A stretch of 64,000 nucleotides of DNA from positions 1 to 64,000 of the forward strand of contig CAYYPK010000018.1 in NCBI GenBank assembly GCA_964473525.1, written 5' to 3'. Below are positions 17,319 through 26,387 of the stretch, piece after piece; positions within the stretch are counted from its first letter, which is position 1, and every line of letters begins with the position of its first letter. The DNA comes from GCA-2687025 sp964473525. Its GTDB lineage: Bacteria; Poribacteria; WGA-4E; GCA-2687025. A program made the translations under genes and the position numbers. Below the pieces are notes generated by a model. That model did not search any database. It was not told the origin of the DNA and saw only the letters and a list, made by a program, of their open reading frames with translations.

Positions 17319-18365
17319 ATGGCTGACAAAGTGTATCGAGTAGGAATCGTCGGCACTGGTGGCATGGGGAGGTCACACGCGAACGCGTGGACGAACCAGG
17401 ATCGCACGGAGGTCGTCGCGACCGCGGACATGAGCGGCGAATCCGCGAAGGCGCTCGCCGACCAGTTCGACGCCCGCTCCTACGACGACTACAACAAGAT
17501 GTTCGCCGAGGAAGACCTGGACATTGTGTCCGTGACGACGTGGCAGAACGTCCGCGCGGAGATCACCGTCGCCGCGGCGGAAGCCGGGATTCAGGGCATC
17601 TTCGGCGAGAAGCCCATGGGCGAGAGCATGGGCGGCTGTTGGGACATGATCGAGGCGTGCGAGAAGAACGACGTCAAGCTCGCCATTGGGCATCAGCGCA
17701 GGTATAACGCGCAAAACGTCGAGATGCGTAGACTCGTCACCAGCGGGGCCATCGGGCAGCCGAACGCCGTCCTGCGACGCGACGCGCACGGGCTCCTGAA
17801 CCGCGGCACGCACGAGATCGACGAGATGCGCTTCTGGCTCGGAGATCCCGACCCCCTGTGGCTCATTGGGCAACTGTCACGCAAGACCGACCGATGGGAA
17901 CGCCGCGTCCGCACCGAGGATCTGTGCGCCTTCCTCGTATGCTTCGAGGGTGGTATACGTGGCACGTATGAAAGCGACATGCCGGAGCCGGACCTGAACC
18001 GCCACATCGTCTACGGCGAAGATGGTTCCGTGAAGCGCGGCCCAGACGGCACGGTTCTGCTCCTTGACGCGAAGACAGCAGGCTGGCAGTCCGTCACGCC
18101 GAAGCCTGTCACGGGCAACCAGTTCTCGGAATTCGTCGAGTGGATGGACGGCGCGCGCGAAACGCACATCAACGAGGGCAAAGTCGCCGCGACGACGATG
18201 GAAGTCCTCATGGCGATCTACGAGTCCGTGCGCATTCAGGGCGTCGTCGAGTGGCCGTTCACGACCCGCGAGAACCCGCTAGACCTGCTCGTCGAGAGCG
18301 GCAAGGTTCCTGTCGAGGTCGAAGGGCGATACGACATCCGCGCGCCGTTCCCCGAACAGAAGTAG
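17319..18365 (+). CDS. Gfo/Idh/MocA-family oxidoreductase
   Basis: 348 residues from ATG 17319 (GGGAGA about 9 nt upstream; ATG 17289 has no ribosome-binding site). Rossmann start YRVGIVGTGGMGRSHANAW, family motif GIFGEKPMGESMGG (EKP), and GHQRRYN, which in this family shapes the active site. LLNRGTHEIDEMRFWLGDP holds the catalytic-type His in the C-terminal domain. It is only distantly similar to the enzyme at 12111, so this is a separate paralogue and not a recent duplicate. Probable polyol or sugar dehydrogenase; substrate unknown. A strong bidirectional terminator follows. Confidence 0.88.
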   Translation: MADKVYRVGIVGTGGMGRSHANAWTNQDRTEVVATADMSGESAKALADQFDARSYDDYNKMFAEEDLDIVSVTTWQNVRAEITVAAAEAGIQGIFGEKPMGESMGGCWDMIEACEKNDVKLAIGHQRRYNAQNVEMRRLVTSGAIGQPNAVLRRDAHGLLNRGTHEIDEMRFWLGDPDPLWLIGQLSRKTDRWERRVRTEDLCAFLVCFEGGIRGTYESDMPEPDLNRHIVYGEDGSVKRGPDGTVLLLDAKTAGWQSVTPKPVTGNQFSEFVEWMDGARETHINEGKVAATTMEVLMAIYESVRIQGVVEWPFTTRENPLDLLVESGKVPVEVEGRYDIRAPFPEQK

Positions 18366-18387
18366 CGCCGAGTGACGACCGATTCGC

Positions 18388-18417
18388 GAAGGGGACGCCG
18401 TGCCAGGCGTCCCCTTC
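18388..18417. terminator. bidirectional terminator between convergent genes
   Basis: GAAGGGGACGCC (18388-18399) and GGCGTCCCCTTC (18406-18417) pair perfectly over 12 bp around a 6-nt loop. Read from the minus strand the stem begins with GAAGGGG, and on the plus strand it ends CCCCTTCCTT. It sits between the stop codons of the oxidoreductase (+) and the subtilase (-). Confidence 0.75.
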
Positions 18418-18465
18418 CTTGCGCGCGCCCTGTACTCGTACGCGAGCCCACCGCCGGAGCTGAGA

Positions 18466-21400
18466 CTAGCGCACGATGGACAGCTTGCCGACGCGGCGTG
18501 AGCCGTTCCACTCCGCCGCGAAGATGTAGACGCCTGTGGCCACCGGGGCCGACGCGTCGTTGAGGAGATTCCACGTCCAGGCGTCCCGTGCGTCGGCGAC
18601 CCCTTCGACGATGAATGCGCCGTCCGCTGAATACACCCGTATCACCGCGCCCTCCGGGACGCCGGCGAAGTGCGCGCGCGCCGCGTGTCGCTGTAAGTAG
18701 ACCGGGTTGGGAAACACGCGCAGCCCGCTAAGGTCGGCCGGGCGCGCGTCACGTGGTCGAACGTGCAACGCCACCGACCGCGCGGATTCGTCAACGGGCA
18801 TCTCGTCGGCGCTGCGCGCGTCCTGCGGTCGAGCCACCTCCGCGACGTAGTCGCCAGGAGGCAGCGAGTCGGCGAAGGCGAGAATCAACTCCGCGTCGCT
18901 GTTCTGCCGGGCGACGGACGTCGGCGTCCACACACGCGTGTGGCTCCCGTGGGCGACGACGCGATACAGCGACCCCTGCCGCGCGCCTCGGTCCATGGGT
19001 AGGCTGAACGACAGCTTCACGCGCGACGGGGTGAGTTCCTCCGCCGCGAGCAGCCGCGGCTGCTCTCCCACGAATATCCCCGCCGGGTCCGACGCGTCCG
19101 CGCCGACACGCACCTCGTAGCGGTAACGCTCACCCTCTGAAACCGTGTCGTCTACGTACGTGGGATCTCCCACCACTTCCGCCAGCGCGGCGAACTCGCC
19201 ATCGTCGCCGACGGCGCGATACACGGTTCCGACGCTGCCTCCCTCCGCCCATCGCCACGTGAGGGTAACCGACCGAGAGCTTGTCGCGGTAACGTCCAGC
19301 GCGAACGGCCGGCGGGCCTGCGTAACGTCCGCGTCGGATGTCAACTCGCTGAGGAATCCGCGGTCGTTGTAGAGGAACGACGCGCGGCCGTCACCGTCCA
19401 CGTCCAGGAACGCGGGAGCAAGCGATGGGTCGGCAGGCCCAGACCACTCCAACGCCAGGTCGCCAGCCGCGTCCATGCGCAGCAGATACGCGGCGCCCCC
19501 GGAGATCACCGCGACGAGGTCGTCCGAGCCAGCATCCATGCGACCCGTCAGCAACGTGGCGCGATCGTCGCGCTGTTGGAGACGGCGAACGGCGCAATGG
19601 GGTGTGTCGTGAAGCGTCAGGTCAGAATTGGACTCGTCCCACAGGTACACCGCCACCGTGGCCATCGCCCCTCCCCGACGTGTGAGACCGAACGGCTCCT
19701 CGGCCATGACGACGACGGCGCGTCTGCCCAGGAACACGCCGGACGCGATGTCGAGTATCGTGTTGAAAGGCGTTCGCGTGGCCCACACCTGTCGGAGCTC
19801 AGCGCCGTCCCAGCGAAACGCGACGAGATTGCCATCAGCGTCGCCGAAGAGGATTTCGCGCGAACCGTTCCCGTCGATGTCGCCAACGACGCGCGACCGC
19901 GTCAGGAAGTTCACGCCAGACGTGCCGTTGCGCAGGGAAGCCGCTTCCTCGAAGGCGTTGTCGCCCACCGCCCGGACGACCACGAGCGTCGATCCACCGG
20001 TCGTCGCGAGGATTTCGGGTGATCCATCGCCGTCCGCATCCACTATACGCCCGTTCTTCAGCCGCTCGCCCGTCCAGATGAGTTCCGAGGGGAACGCATT
20101 CGCGGTGGGCGCCTCTAGAAGGATGAGATCATCGCCCATCTGCCCGAGTACCTCGGCGAGGCCGTCCCCGTCGAGGTCTCCGACATCCAGCGGCGTGAAG
20201 AAGTCCCTGAATTGATGCGCGGATCGGAACTGCCCGCCGTCGCGCGCCTCGAACACCTGCGTGAATACGAACCCCTCGCCGCCGGGTGACGAGCCGACGA
20301 TCTCAGGTAGGCCGTCACCGTCGAAGTCCGCGAGGCGTGGCGCGATGTCGAGCGATGGAGCGCGATTGCCGGCTCGCACGGACCGACTCCCTGGGTTCGC
20401 GTATTCGATGTCGCTCGACGCGGCGCCCTCAACCGTCGTGGACATGCCCGCGAAGTTCGTCGCGACGAACGTGTACGTCCACTCGCCGTCGGGCAGCTCC
20501 GCGTCCAACCCGATGATGTAGTGGCGCTGCGGCGTCGCGAACTCCGTCGTGTCCCGGACGACGCCCGTCGTGGCATCCCGGATGGTAAGGGACGCGTTCA
20601 CGAAGTCGTCCCACTCGACCCACAGGAACGGGGCGCCGGCCCCTTGTGACAGGGCGTGGAAGAACTCATGCCGCAGCGCGACGGGTGGCGTATGGTCGAT
20701 TTCGACGACGCGTTGGGCCCGCGCCAATGCCCCCGAGGAGTCGTAGGCCTCCAAACGTAGGGTGTAAGTCCCTTCCTGTACGCCGGACGTATCCCAGGCG
20801 TGTAGCGTGCGATGGAGGCCCGCGCTTTCGCCGCCTCGCACGTTGACGAGTAGCTCCCATTCCGCCGGCGTGGCCGATTCGCCAACGAGCAGCCTGTACC
20901 CTGCGTAGCGGGGTCCACCCACGGATCCGACGACCTCCAGGGCGTTGTCACCGCCCATGCCGATGCCGGCGTTGGTGATCTCCGCTACGAGCGTATCGCT
21001 CAGAGTCAGCGCGTTGCGGGCGTTCAGGAGCGGCACGCCCACCGCGCGGCCTTCGTCGACGAGCGCCGAACCCGACGCCACGAGAATGCGCTTCACGTCA
21101 TCGACGCCGAGGTTAGGTCGCTTCGAGAGCATGAGGGCAGCGACTCCGGCGACGTGGGGCGCCGCCATGGACGTGCCGCTGAGCGTGCGCAGCCGACCCT
21201 CCGTGTGCAGGCTCAACACACTCACCCCGGGCGCGAGCAGGTCTACCTCCGCCGTGGCGTTTGTAAAGTACGCCGCGCCCGTATCATGTGCCGATGCCGC
21301 TACGGAAATCACCTCGGGGAACGCGGCGGGATACAGCACGGAGTCGTGGTTCTCGTTGCCGGAGGCGCTCACCAGGACGACGCCCATCGCGTGCGCGTAC

Positions 21401-22365
21401 TCTAGCGTGTCGCGGAGGAGGCGCGATCCGCGCTCGTCGCCCCAGCTCATGCTGATAACGGAGGCGCCGTTCTCGACGGCGTAGATGATTCCGGCGGCGG
21501 AGTCGTCCTCTTGCAGGAACGTCCCGCCACCGCTCGCGGCGAATCCAGAACGCACGGGCATGAGACGACAGTTCCAGGCGACGCCCGCGATGTCGATGCC
21601 GTTGTCGGGCCGCGCGGCCACGATGCCCGCCACGTGCGTGCCGTGGCCGGTCTCGTCGGTGGGATCGCCGTCGGGTTCGTTGAAGTCGCCTCGGCCCGCG
21701 GCGGTTGGCGCTTCGACGAAGTCCCACCCTTGCACGTCGTCGACGAAGCCGTTGTCGTCGTCGTCGACCCGGTTGCCAGGGATCTCACCGGGGTTGGTCC
21801 AGAGCTGACCCTCGAAGTCCGGGTGATCCAGCGTCACGCCCGTGTCTACGATGGCGACGACGACGGAGGGGTCGCCGCGCTCAATCGCCCACGCGCGCGG
21901 CATGGCGATGCTCTCGAGGTTCCACAGGTTCTCGTACTCGGGGTCGTTGGGGACGATGGGCGGGACGGCAGACCCTTGGAGCGTCTCGAACAGGATGTTC
22001 GGGGAAGCCCACTCCACGCCTGGCGTTGCCTCGTAATGCGCGATGACCGCTCCCAGATCCACGCGCCGGGCAAACCGCAGCGTCCATGTGCGTCCAATGG
22101 CGGCCCGCAACGGATGGGAGCCCTGGCCAGGCGTCACGACGCGCTTTGCGGACACCAGTGCCCACCGGCGGTGCGCCGCGACTAGCGAGGCATCCTCGCG
22201 GACATCTCGCTGGTCGCTCAACCTGAGGAGGATCTCTCTCGGCGTCACGCGGCCGGAGCCACTTCGGGCGGGCCCCTCAGCGTCGATCGCCGCCCACGCG
22301 GCCGCTGCGGAGGCGAGTAGCGTCACAACGACGACGGCATGAAGCGTGCGAACGGTCATCGGCAT
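18466..22365 (-). CDS. large secreted subtilase (S8) with VCBS/FG-GAP-like repeats and a FlgD-Ig-type C-terminus
   Basis: 1299 residues from ATG 22365 (ATG 22359 is equally possible; the longer frame to 22407 adds only non-signal sequence). A signal peptide (LHAVVVVTLLASAAAAWAA) and propeptide precede the catalytic domain: D174 (VVAIVDTGV), H241 (GHGTHVAG), oxyanion Asn in SASGNENHD and S399 (LSGTSMAAPHVAG). The middle contains Ig-like strands, then several LADFDGDGLPEIVG / GDLDGDGLAEVLG / GDIDGNGSREILFG repeats (FG-GAP-like, calcium-binding DxDxDG loops). An FN3-like module follows. The last ~85 residues (LRVFPNPVY...ATGVYIFAAEW) resemble FlgD-Ig/type-9-sorting domains. Probable extracellular protease. 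Confidence 0.9.
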   Translation of the reverse strand: MPMTVRTLHAVVVVTLLASAAAAWAAIDAEGPARSGSGRVTPREILLRLSDQRDVREDASLVAAHRRWALVSAKRVVTPGQGSHPLRAAIGRTWTLRFARRVDLGAVIAHYEATPGVEWASPNILFETLQGSAVPPIVPNDPEYENLWNLESIAMPRAWAIERGDPSVVVAIVDTGVTLDHPDFEGQLWTNPGEIPGNRVDDDDNGFVDDVQGWDFVEAPTAAGRGDFNEPDGDPTDETGHGTHVAGIVAARPDNGIDIAGVAWNCRLMPVRSGFAASGGGTFLQEDDSAAGIIYAVENGASVISMSWGDERGSRLLRDTLEYAHAMGVVLVSASGNENHDSVLYPAAFPEVISVAASAHDTGAAYFTNATAEVDLLAPGVSVLSLHTEGRLRTLSGTSMAAPHVAGVAALMLSKRPNLGVDDVKRILVASGSALVDEGRAVGVPLLNARNALTLSDTLVAEITNAGIGMGGDNALEVVGSVGGPRYAGYRLLVGESATPAEWELLVNVRGGESAGLHRTLHAWDTSGVQEGTYTLRLEAYDSSGALARAQRVVEIDHTPPVALRHEFFHALSQGAGAPFLWVEWDDFVNASLTIRDATTGVVRDTTEFATPQRHYIIGLDAELPDGEWTYTFVATNFAGMSTTVEGAASSDIEYANPGSRSVRAGNRAPSLDIAPRLADFDGDGLPEIVGSSPGGEGFVFTQVFEARDGGQFRSAHQFRDFFTPLDVGDLDGDGLAEVLGQMGDDLILLEAPTANAFPSELIWTGERLKNGRIVDADGDGSPEILATTGGSTLVVVRAVGDNAFEEAASLRNGTSGVNFLTRSRVVGDIDGNGSREILFGDADGNLVAFRWDGAELRQVWATRTPFNTILDIASGVFLGRRAVVVMAEEPFGLTRRGGAMATVAVYLWDESNSDLTLHDTPHCAVRRLQQRDDRATLLTGRMDAGSDDLVAVISGGAAYLLRMDAAGDLALEWSGPADPSLAPAFLDVDGDGRASFLYNDRGFLSELTSDADVTQARRPFALDVTATSSRSVTLTWRWAEGGSVGTVYRAVGDDGEFAALAEVVGDPTYVDDTVSEGERYRYEVRVGADASDPAGIFVGEQPRLLAAEELTPSRVKLSFSLPMDRGARQGSLYRVVAHGSHTRVWTPTSVARQNSDAELILAFADSLPPGDYVAEVARPQDARSADEMPVDESARSVALHVRPRDARPADLSGLRVFPNPVYLQRHAARAHFAGVPEGAVIRVYSADGAFIVEGVADARDAWTWNLLNDASAPVATGVYIFAAEWNGSRRVGKLSIVR

Positions 22366-22657
22366 CCCGGGAAGCTGGTGGCGGGTAGGACGTTGAGCGT
22401 AAAGCAATGGTTCGCCGCTGGCGCCACCGTGTCAAGTTCGCGCGCCGGTCGGCGTTGTCTACAGGCGATGGTCGTGGGCATCGCGCGTCTACGCTCCTCC
22501 GATCTGTCGCTTGCCGCGACCGCCCACACAGTACCGTCGCGCGTTGAGAAAGCCCTTGCGCGCCGAGCGTCTGTACGGTACTGTATGATGTAGTATTGAT
22601 ACGTCTTTCCGCCTTTCCGCGGAGCCGGTGGCCAGCGCGGGCAGCCTAAGGAACCGT

Positions 22658-22966
22658 ATGGGAGACGACACTTACATAGCTGCCGCAGCGGCGGCCGAAG
22701 ACGTCGTCGCGCGTCAGCCAGCGGCGGTATTGGCGCCCGAGCAGCTGGCGAACTACCGACGAGCGCTCGCCCTGCTCAAGGACCGGCAGGAACTGCTGGA
22801 CGCCGCCCGCGCCGCTGTCGGACGCGAGCAGTTCCTGACCGAGGCCGTCGGCGACCGGTGCGCGAAGCTGTGGGCGGAGATATGCGCGGCACACGCCCTT
22901 GACGACGAAGTAGCCTACACCGTGGACGCGTCCGGCCGCGTTTACATTGTTGACGAGAAGGAGTGA
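22658..22966 (+). CDS. small helical protein at the head of the tail-fibre-like operon
   Basis: 102 residues from ATG 22658 (taagga about 6 nt upstream). Alanine-rich helix at the start, then LANYRRALALLKDRQELLDAARAAVG and a short C-terminal strand pair (AYTVDASGRVYIVD). No family recognised. It ends 4 nt before the first tail-fibre-like gene, so they share a transcript; a chaperone or structural adaptor role is only a guess. The 250 bp upstream hold an unusually AT-rich patch around 22570-22605, the probable promoter region. Confidence 0.55.
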   Translation: MGDDTYIAAAAAAEDVVARQPAAVLAPEQLANYRRALALLKDRQELLDAARAAVGREQFLTEAVGDRCAKLWAEICAAHALDDEVAYTVDASGRVYIVDEKE

Positions 22967-22970
22967 TGCG

Positions 22971-23642
22971 ATGGCAGCCAAGTTCCCAGGGGTGATTGTC
23001 GACTTCGACCCGAACGAGAACGGTCTGACCGCGATCGACGGGGCGTACATGACAGAACGCGACGAGGAGATTGTCGCCGTCGAGAAATCGCTTGGCGCGG
23101 ATCTCGTCGAGAACGTCACCGACCCCCTGACGAACTACGCGAAGGTCGTGGACGGCCACCTGTCGTTGGGGCACGTCGCGGGCAAGCGCGTGCGCGTCGG
23201 CGATGGCGATCTCACGGAGCAGCCCTCCGTCCCGCTGGAAGTCATCGCGGACGACGCAAGCCTGATGCTCTCGGACACCAGCGCCAACGGCACGAACTAC
23301 CGGCTGCAGTCGGAGGGTGGCTCGTTCCATCTGATCCGGCACACGGATGGCGATCCCGGCGCGTCCTACCGCGTGATGGTCGCCGAGGAGAGCACGTCCC
23401 GGGACTCTATCTACATTGACGACGTCGGGAACGTCGGCATCGGCATCAACGGGGCGCCCGGCGGCCCCACCGCTAGCCTGGACATCAACGGCGACACGAT
23501 CCGCCTACGCACGATCTGGCAGGCCGCGCCTACGGGTACCGACGGCAAGATCGGGGACATCAGGCTCGTCGCTATCGGTAGCGCGCACTACATCTACGTG
23601 AAGATGGCGTCCGCGACGTGGAAGTCCGTGGAGCTGACATAG
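22971..23642 (+). CDS. tail-fibre/adhesin-like protein, copy A
   Basis: 223 residues, start ATG 22971 with AAGGAG 8 nt upstream. The N-terminal third is helical (ERDEEIVAVEKSLGADLVENVTDPL). The C-terminal part has the sequence style of phage tail fibres and trimeric adhesins ahead of an intramolecular chaperone: VGNVGIGINGAPGGPTASLD and NGDTIRLR. No chaperone-of-endosialidase domain follows. It is a clear paralogue of the next gene, sharing RDEEIVA-E-SLGA-LVE, LSLGH--GK-VR-G, the GIG-DG/NG-P-ASLD-NGDTIRLR block and the final YVK-----WKS. There are no other phage genes (capsid, portal, terminase), so a phage-derived or cell-surface structure is inferred, not shown. Confidence 0.6.
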   Translation: MAAKFPGVIVDFDPNENGLTAIDGAYMTERDEEIVAVEKSLGADLVENVTDPLTNYAKVVDGHLSLGHVAGKRVRVGDGDLTEQPSVPLEVIADDASLMLSDTSANGTNYRLQSEGGSFHLIRHTDGDPGASYRVMVAEESTSRDSIYIDDVGNVGIGINGAPGGPTASLDINGDTIRLRTIWQAAPTGTDGKIGDIRLVAIGSAHYIYVKMASATWKSVELT

Positions 23643-23694
23643 GCAGCCCGCAACGCCCACTTCGCCACCGCTTCAACATCACGAGGACGGATGA

Positions 23695-24348
23695 ATGGCT
23701 GCTGCCTATCCCACGAACATTGCAGCGCTTTCGAGTCAGAACGGCGACGTGCTGAGCGAGGACTTCATGAACGCGCGCGACGAGGAGATCGTCGCTATCG
23801 AGCAGTCGCTGGGTGCGGGTTTGGTCGAGGACATCGCCGACCCACTGGTGCTTCACATGCGCGTGCTGAACACGAACCTGTCCTTGGGGCACAGCCTCGG
23901 AAAGGACGTGCGGATCGGCGAGGGTTCCCCTCCCCATCACCAGGTTGCCCCTCTCGACATCGTGTCGACGAATCCACGCGTGCGGCTGAACGACACGACC
24001 ACGGGCGGGCACACCTACCAGGTCCGTACGCAGGACGGCCGGTTCGAGTTGCACAGGGTCGGGGTGGGCTTCAACTCACGCGTCATGGTCGCTGAGCTAA
24101 GCCAGAAGACCGACTCCATCCACGTGGACGCCGTCGGGAAGGTCGGGATCGGCATGGACGGCGCCGGCCCGCCAACCGCGAGCCTCGACGTGAACGGCGA
24201 CACGATCCGCCTGCGCAAGCTCAAGACCGCGGCGCCCGCGCCGGGCGAAGGAGAGGTCGGAGAGATACGGCTCGTCGCCGACGGGTCGGACCATAGGATC
24301 TACGTGAAGGTAAGCGGCGCTGTCTGGAAGTCAGGCGTCCTCAGTTGA
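23695..24348 (+). CDS. tail-fibre/adhesin-like protein, copy B
   Basis: 217 residues, start ATG 23695 with gagg 6 nt upstream, 52 nt after copy A. Same architecture as copy A: helical N-terminal third (ARDEEIVAIEQSLGAGLVEDIADPL), a middle beta region with HTYQVRTQDGRFELHR, then VGKVGIGMDGAGPPTASLDV and NGDTIRLR, and the ending IYVKVSGAVWKS. The two have diverged in the middle, so the duplication is old. Probably a homo- or hetero-oligomeric fibre component; localisation unknown because no signal peptide is present in either copy. Confidence 0.6.
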   Translation: MAAAYPTNIAALSSQNGDVLSEDFMNARDEEIVAIEQSLGAGLVEDIADPLVLHMRVLNTNLSLGHSLGKDVRIGEGSPPHHQVAPLDIVSTNPRVRLNDTTTGGHTYQVRTQDGRFELHRVGVGFNSRVMVAELSQKTDSIHVDAVGKVGIGMDGAGPPTASLDVNGDTIRLRKLKTAAPAPGEGEVGEIRLVADGSDHRIYVKVSGAVWKSGVLS

Positions 24349-24365
24349 CCGTGAGAGAGCCCGCT

Positions 24366-24530
24366 ATGGATGGCACAGCGAGGGACGGCGCGCGGCGGCT
24401 GATGGGGAGGCCGGCGGCGATTGCCAAGGCCGGCGGAGCGAAGAGCGCGATGCGCGTAGGGACCGAAGTCGCGATGGCTCGCGTGCTCGGTCTACGTTCT
24501 CTGTCAGGATACGTTGGGAGCAGCAGATAG
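24366..24530 (+). CDS. possible small protein
   Basis: 54 residues from ATG 24366 (gagagag upstream). Its stop codon TAG directly touches the ATG of the next gene, and it fills the gap after copy B. The sequence is Ala/Gly/Arg-rich with no recognisable motif, so it may be a chance frame. Confidence 0.25.
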   Translation: MDGTARDGARRLMGRPAAIAKAGGAKSAMRVGTEVAMARVLGLRSLSGYVGSSR

Positions 24531-26377
24531 ATGGCTAAGATACCGCACGGTTTCGATGTTGGCGCCTACTGGCTGAACGGCCGTGGGGGCGGCGCGCTCA
24601 GCACGCCAGCGCAGCTGAAACACGAAATCCGCCGCGCGTACGAGGNNNNNNNNNNNNNNNNNNNNNNNNNNNNNNNNNNNNNNNNNNNNNNNNNNNNNNN
24701 NNNNNNNNNNNNNNNNNNNNNNNNNNNNNNNNNNNNNNNNNNNNNTACGAGGCGTGCAACGTCATTCACTCGGGTGGCGACCAGGACTGCTGGGGAGCGG
24801 GCAGCAACGAACCCGTTGGGTTCCAGCAACGCATCGACAACAACGTGGCGCAGTGGATCACCTTCCTCCAGCAGATCAAGCAGGTCGGCGAGGAGCTCGA
24901 GATACCCGTAGGCGGCCTGCGGGGCGTCATCTCGCGCGACCTGTGCGGGCTCAGGCGGAATCTGAACAACGACTTCCCGGAAGGGAAGTGGCAGATCACG
25001 CGCGACATTGAGCCGTACATCACGGACCTGTGCTCGCAGATCAGCGCGTTGGATCTGGAACCGTACGTCGCTGGATGGTTCTTCGGCAACGAGGTGTTCT
25101 TTTCCGATCACTACCAGACCTGGACGGAGGCGGACATCGAGGAGTTGGCCGACGCGGTGCACGACGCGCAAGTGGCGCAAAACGCGTTCTACCCGTTCTA
25201 CTGGGCTGAATTCGCCAACGGCTCGGCGATGCCTTCGCGCGACCCTTGGGTGCTCGAGCCGGTGCAGGAGCGCTGGAACTACGTCATACCCAACGACTTC
25301 AAGAAATGGGTGGACGCGCTGCCACTGGACCACGTAACGCCCGCGCGGCTGATGCTCCAGTTGCACTTCTACCCGTGGGGAACCGCAGCGGACGCGTGGC
25401 GCTATCGCAAGCACGCGGCGCGGACCTTCGAGCCTCACAAGGGCGCCGTCAGCCTGGAACTGGCCGACAACGCCCCGTGGCAGGTATGGTCGACCATCCT
25501 CGACGCGGAGGATCCCTATGGCAGCAGCGAGTTGCACAGCTACCGGAGGAAGTTCCCCATCGGGAGCTACCCGAGCTCAAAGATGCAGTTCCAGCCGAAG
25601 TTCGGCCTGAACGTCCACGAAGGGAGTGAGCGGCCGGGCCACGTCGACGCGCACAAGATCATACGCGTTCTCATGAACATGCGCCGACAGTGGATCGACG
25701 TGCGCGAGGATGGCCGGCTGACGGGCTTCTGGGCGCACGCGTGGAACGTGCCAACGCCCTCACTGGACAACATCTGGCGTCAGTGGACGGAGACGGGAAC
25801 GACGAAACACCGCTACGCCGAGGCGATTCAGAACGAGTTCGGCGCGGGCGCCGAGGGGTTGCCCGAGGTGTGGATCGACCCGCAGACGCAGGAGATGATC
25901 ACCACCGGCATCACCGAGGTAAAGCCCGTCAGCGACGTAGAGCAGCGAGACTTCGTCATCAAGTATCACATCGCACCGACAACCGTTCTGCGTGCCGCGA
26001 CAGACCCTGACCATGTCGAGCTAGGTAGCACAACGATCCTTGGCAAAAGGCCGCAGATGAGGATAGAGATCCACCTGACGGACGGCTCGAGCTGGGCGGG
26101 ACTGGTGCGCACGATCACGGAGGGGTACACATATCCGACGCCGTCCGGCCCGAGCATCTACCCTAGCACCGTGCCGCACGGGAAGTACGATGCAGACCCA
26201 ACAGACGATGTGCCAGCAATGCATGGCACGGCGGCGTATTGGGACGGGCTGTGGGACTACGGCACGGAGGATGGCAAGAATGCTCCCGGCGGCGACGACC
26301 CTCCAGTGCCGTATCGGGCTGACCTGATACTTGATGGACAGACCGTATCGTCGAAGGCATTCACGAAGCTCTCGTGA
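24531..26377 (+). CDS. GH-A-like glycosidase-type protein, interrupted by a scaffold gap
   Basis: Starts ATG 24531 and ends 26377; 100 N at 24646-24745 split it. The base runs on both sides of the gap repeat tacgagg; merging them keeps one frame (HEIRRAYE-ACNVIHSGG), giving about 578 residues. The N-terminal domain looks like a TIM-barrel hydrolase: GFDVGAYWLNG at the start, YVAGWFFGNEVFF (N-E of the GH-A acid/base strand) and LNVHEGSERPGH (possible nucleophile strand). No signal peptide is seen. The last ~90 residues (YPTPSGPSIYPSTVPHG to the end) form a module copied twice downstream. The stop codon TGA is part of the ribosome-binding site of the propeller gene (tgagga). Confidence 0.55.
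24646..24745. other. 100-N scaffold gap, probably spurious
   Basis: Exactly 100 N, a placeholder length. Left flank ends ...gcgtacgagg and right flank starts tacgaggcg, so the contig ends share 7 bp (tacgagg). Collapsing that overlap restores a single open frame through the glycosidase-like gene. Confidence 0.7.
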
Positions 26378-26387
26378 GGATCAGCCG

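Noticed and set aside
22658..24348. complete prophage
   Set aside because: No integrase, capsid, portal, terminase, lysis genes or attachment-site repeats are seen.
24566..25537. minus-strand frame crossing the N gap
   Set aside because: Open only because N codons are not stop codons; antisense to the glycosidase-like gene.
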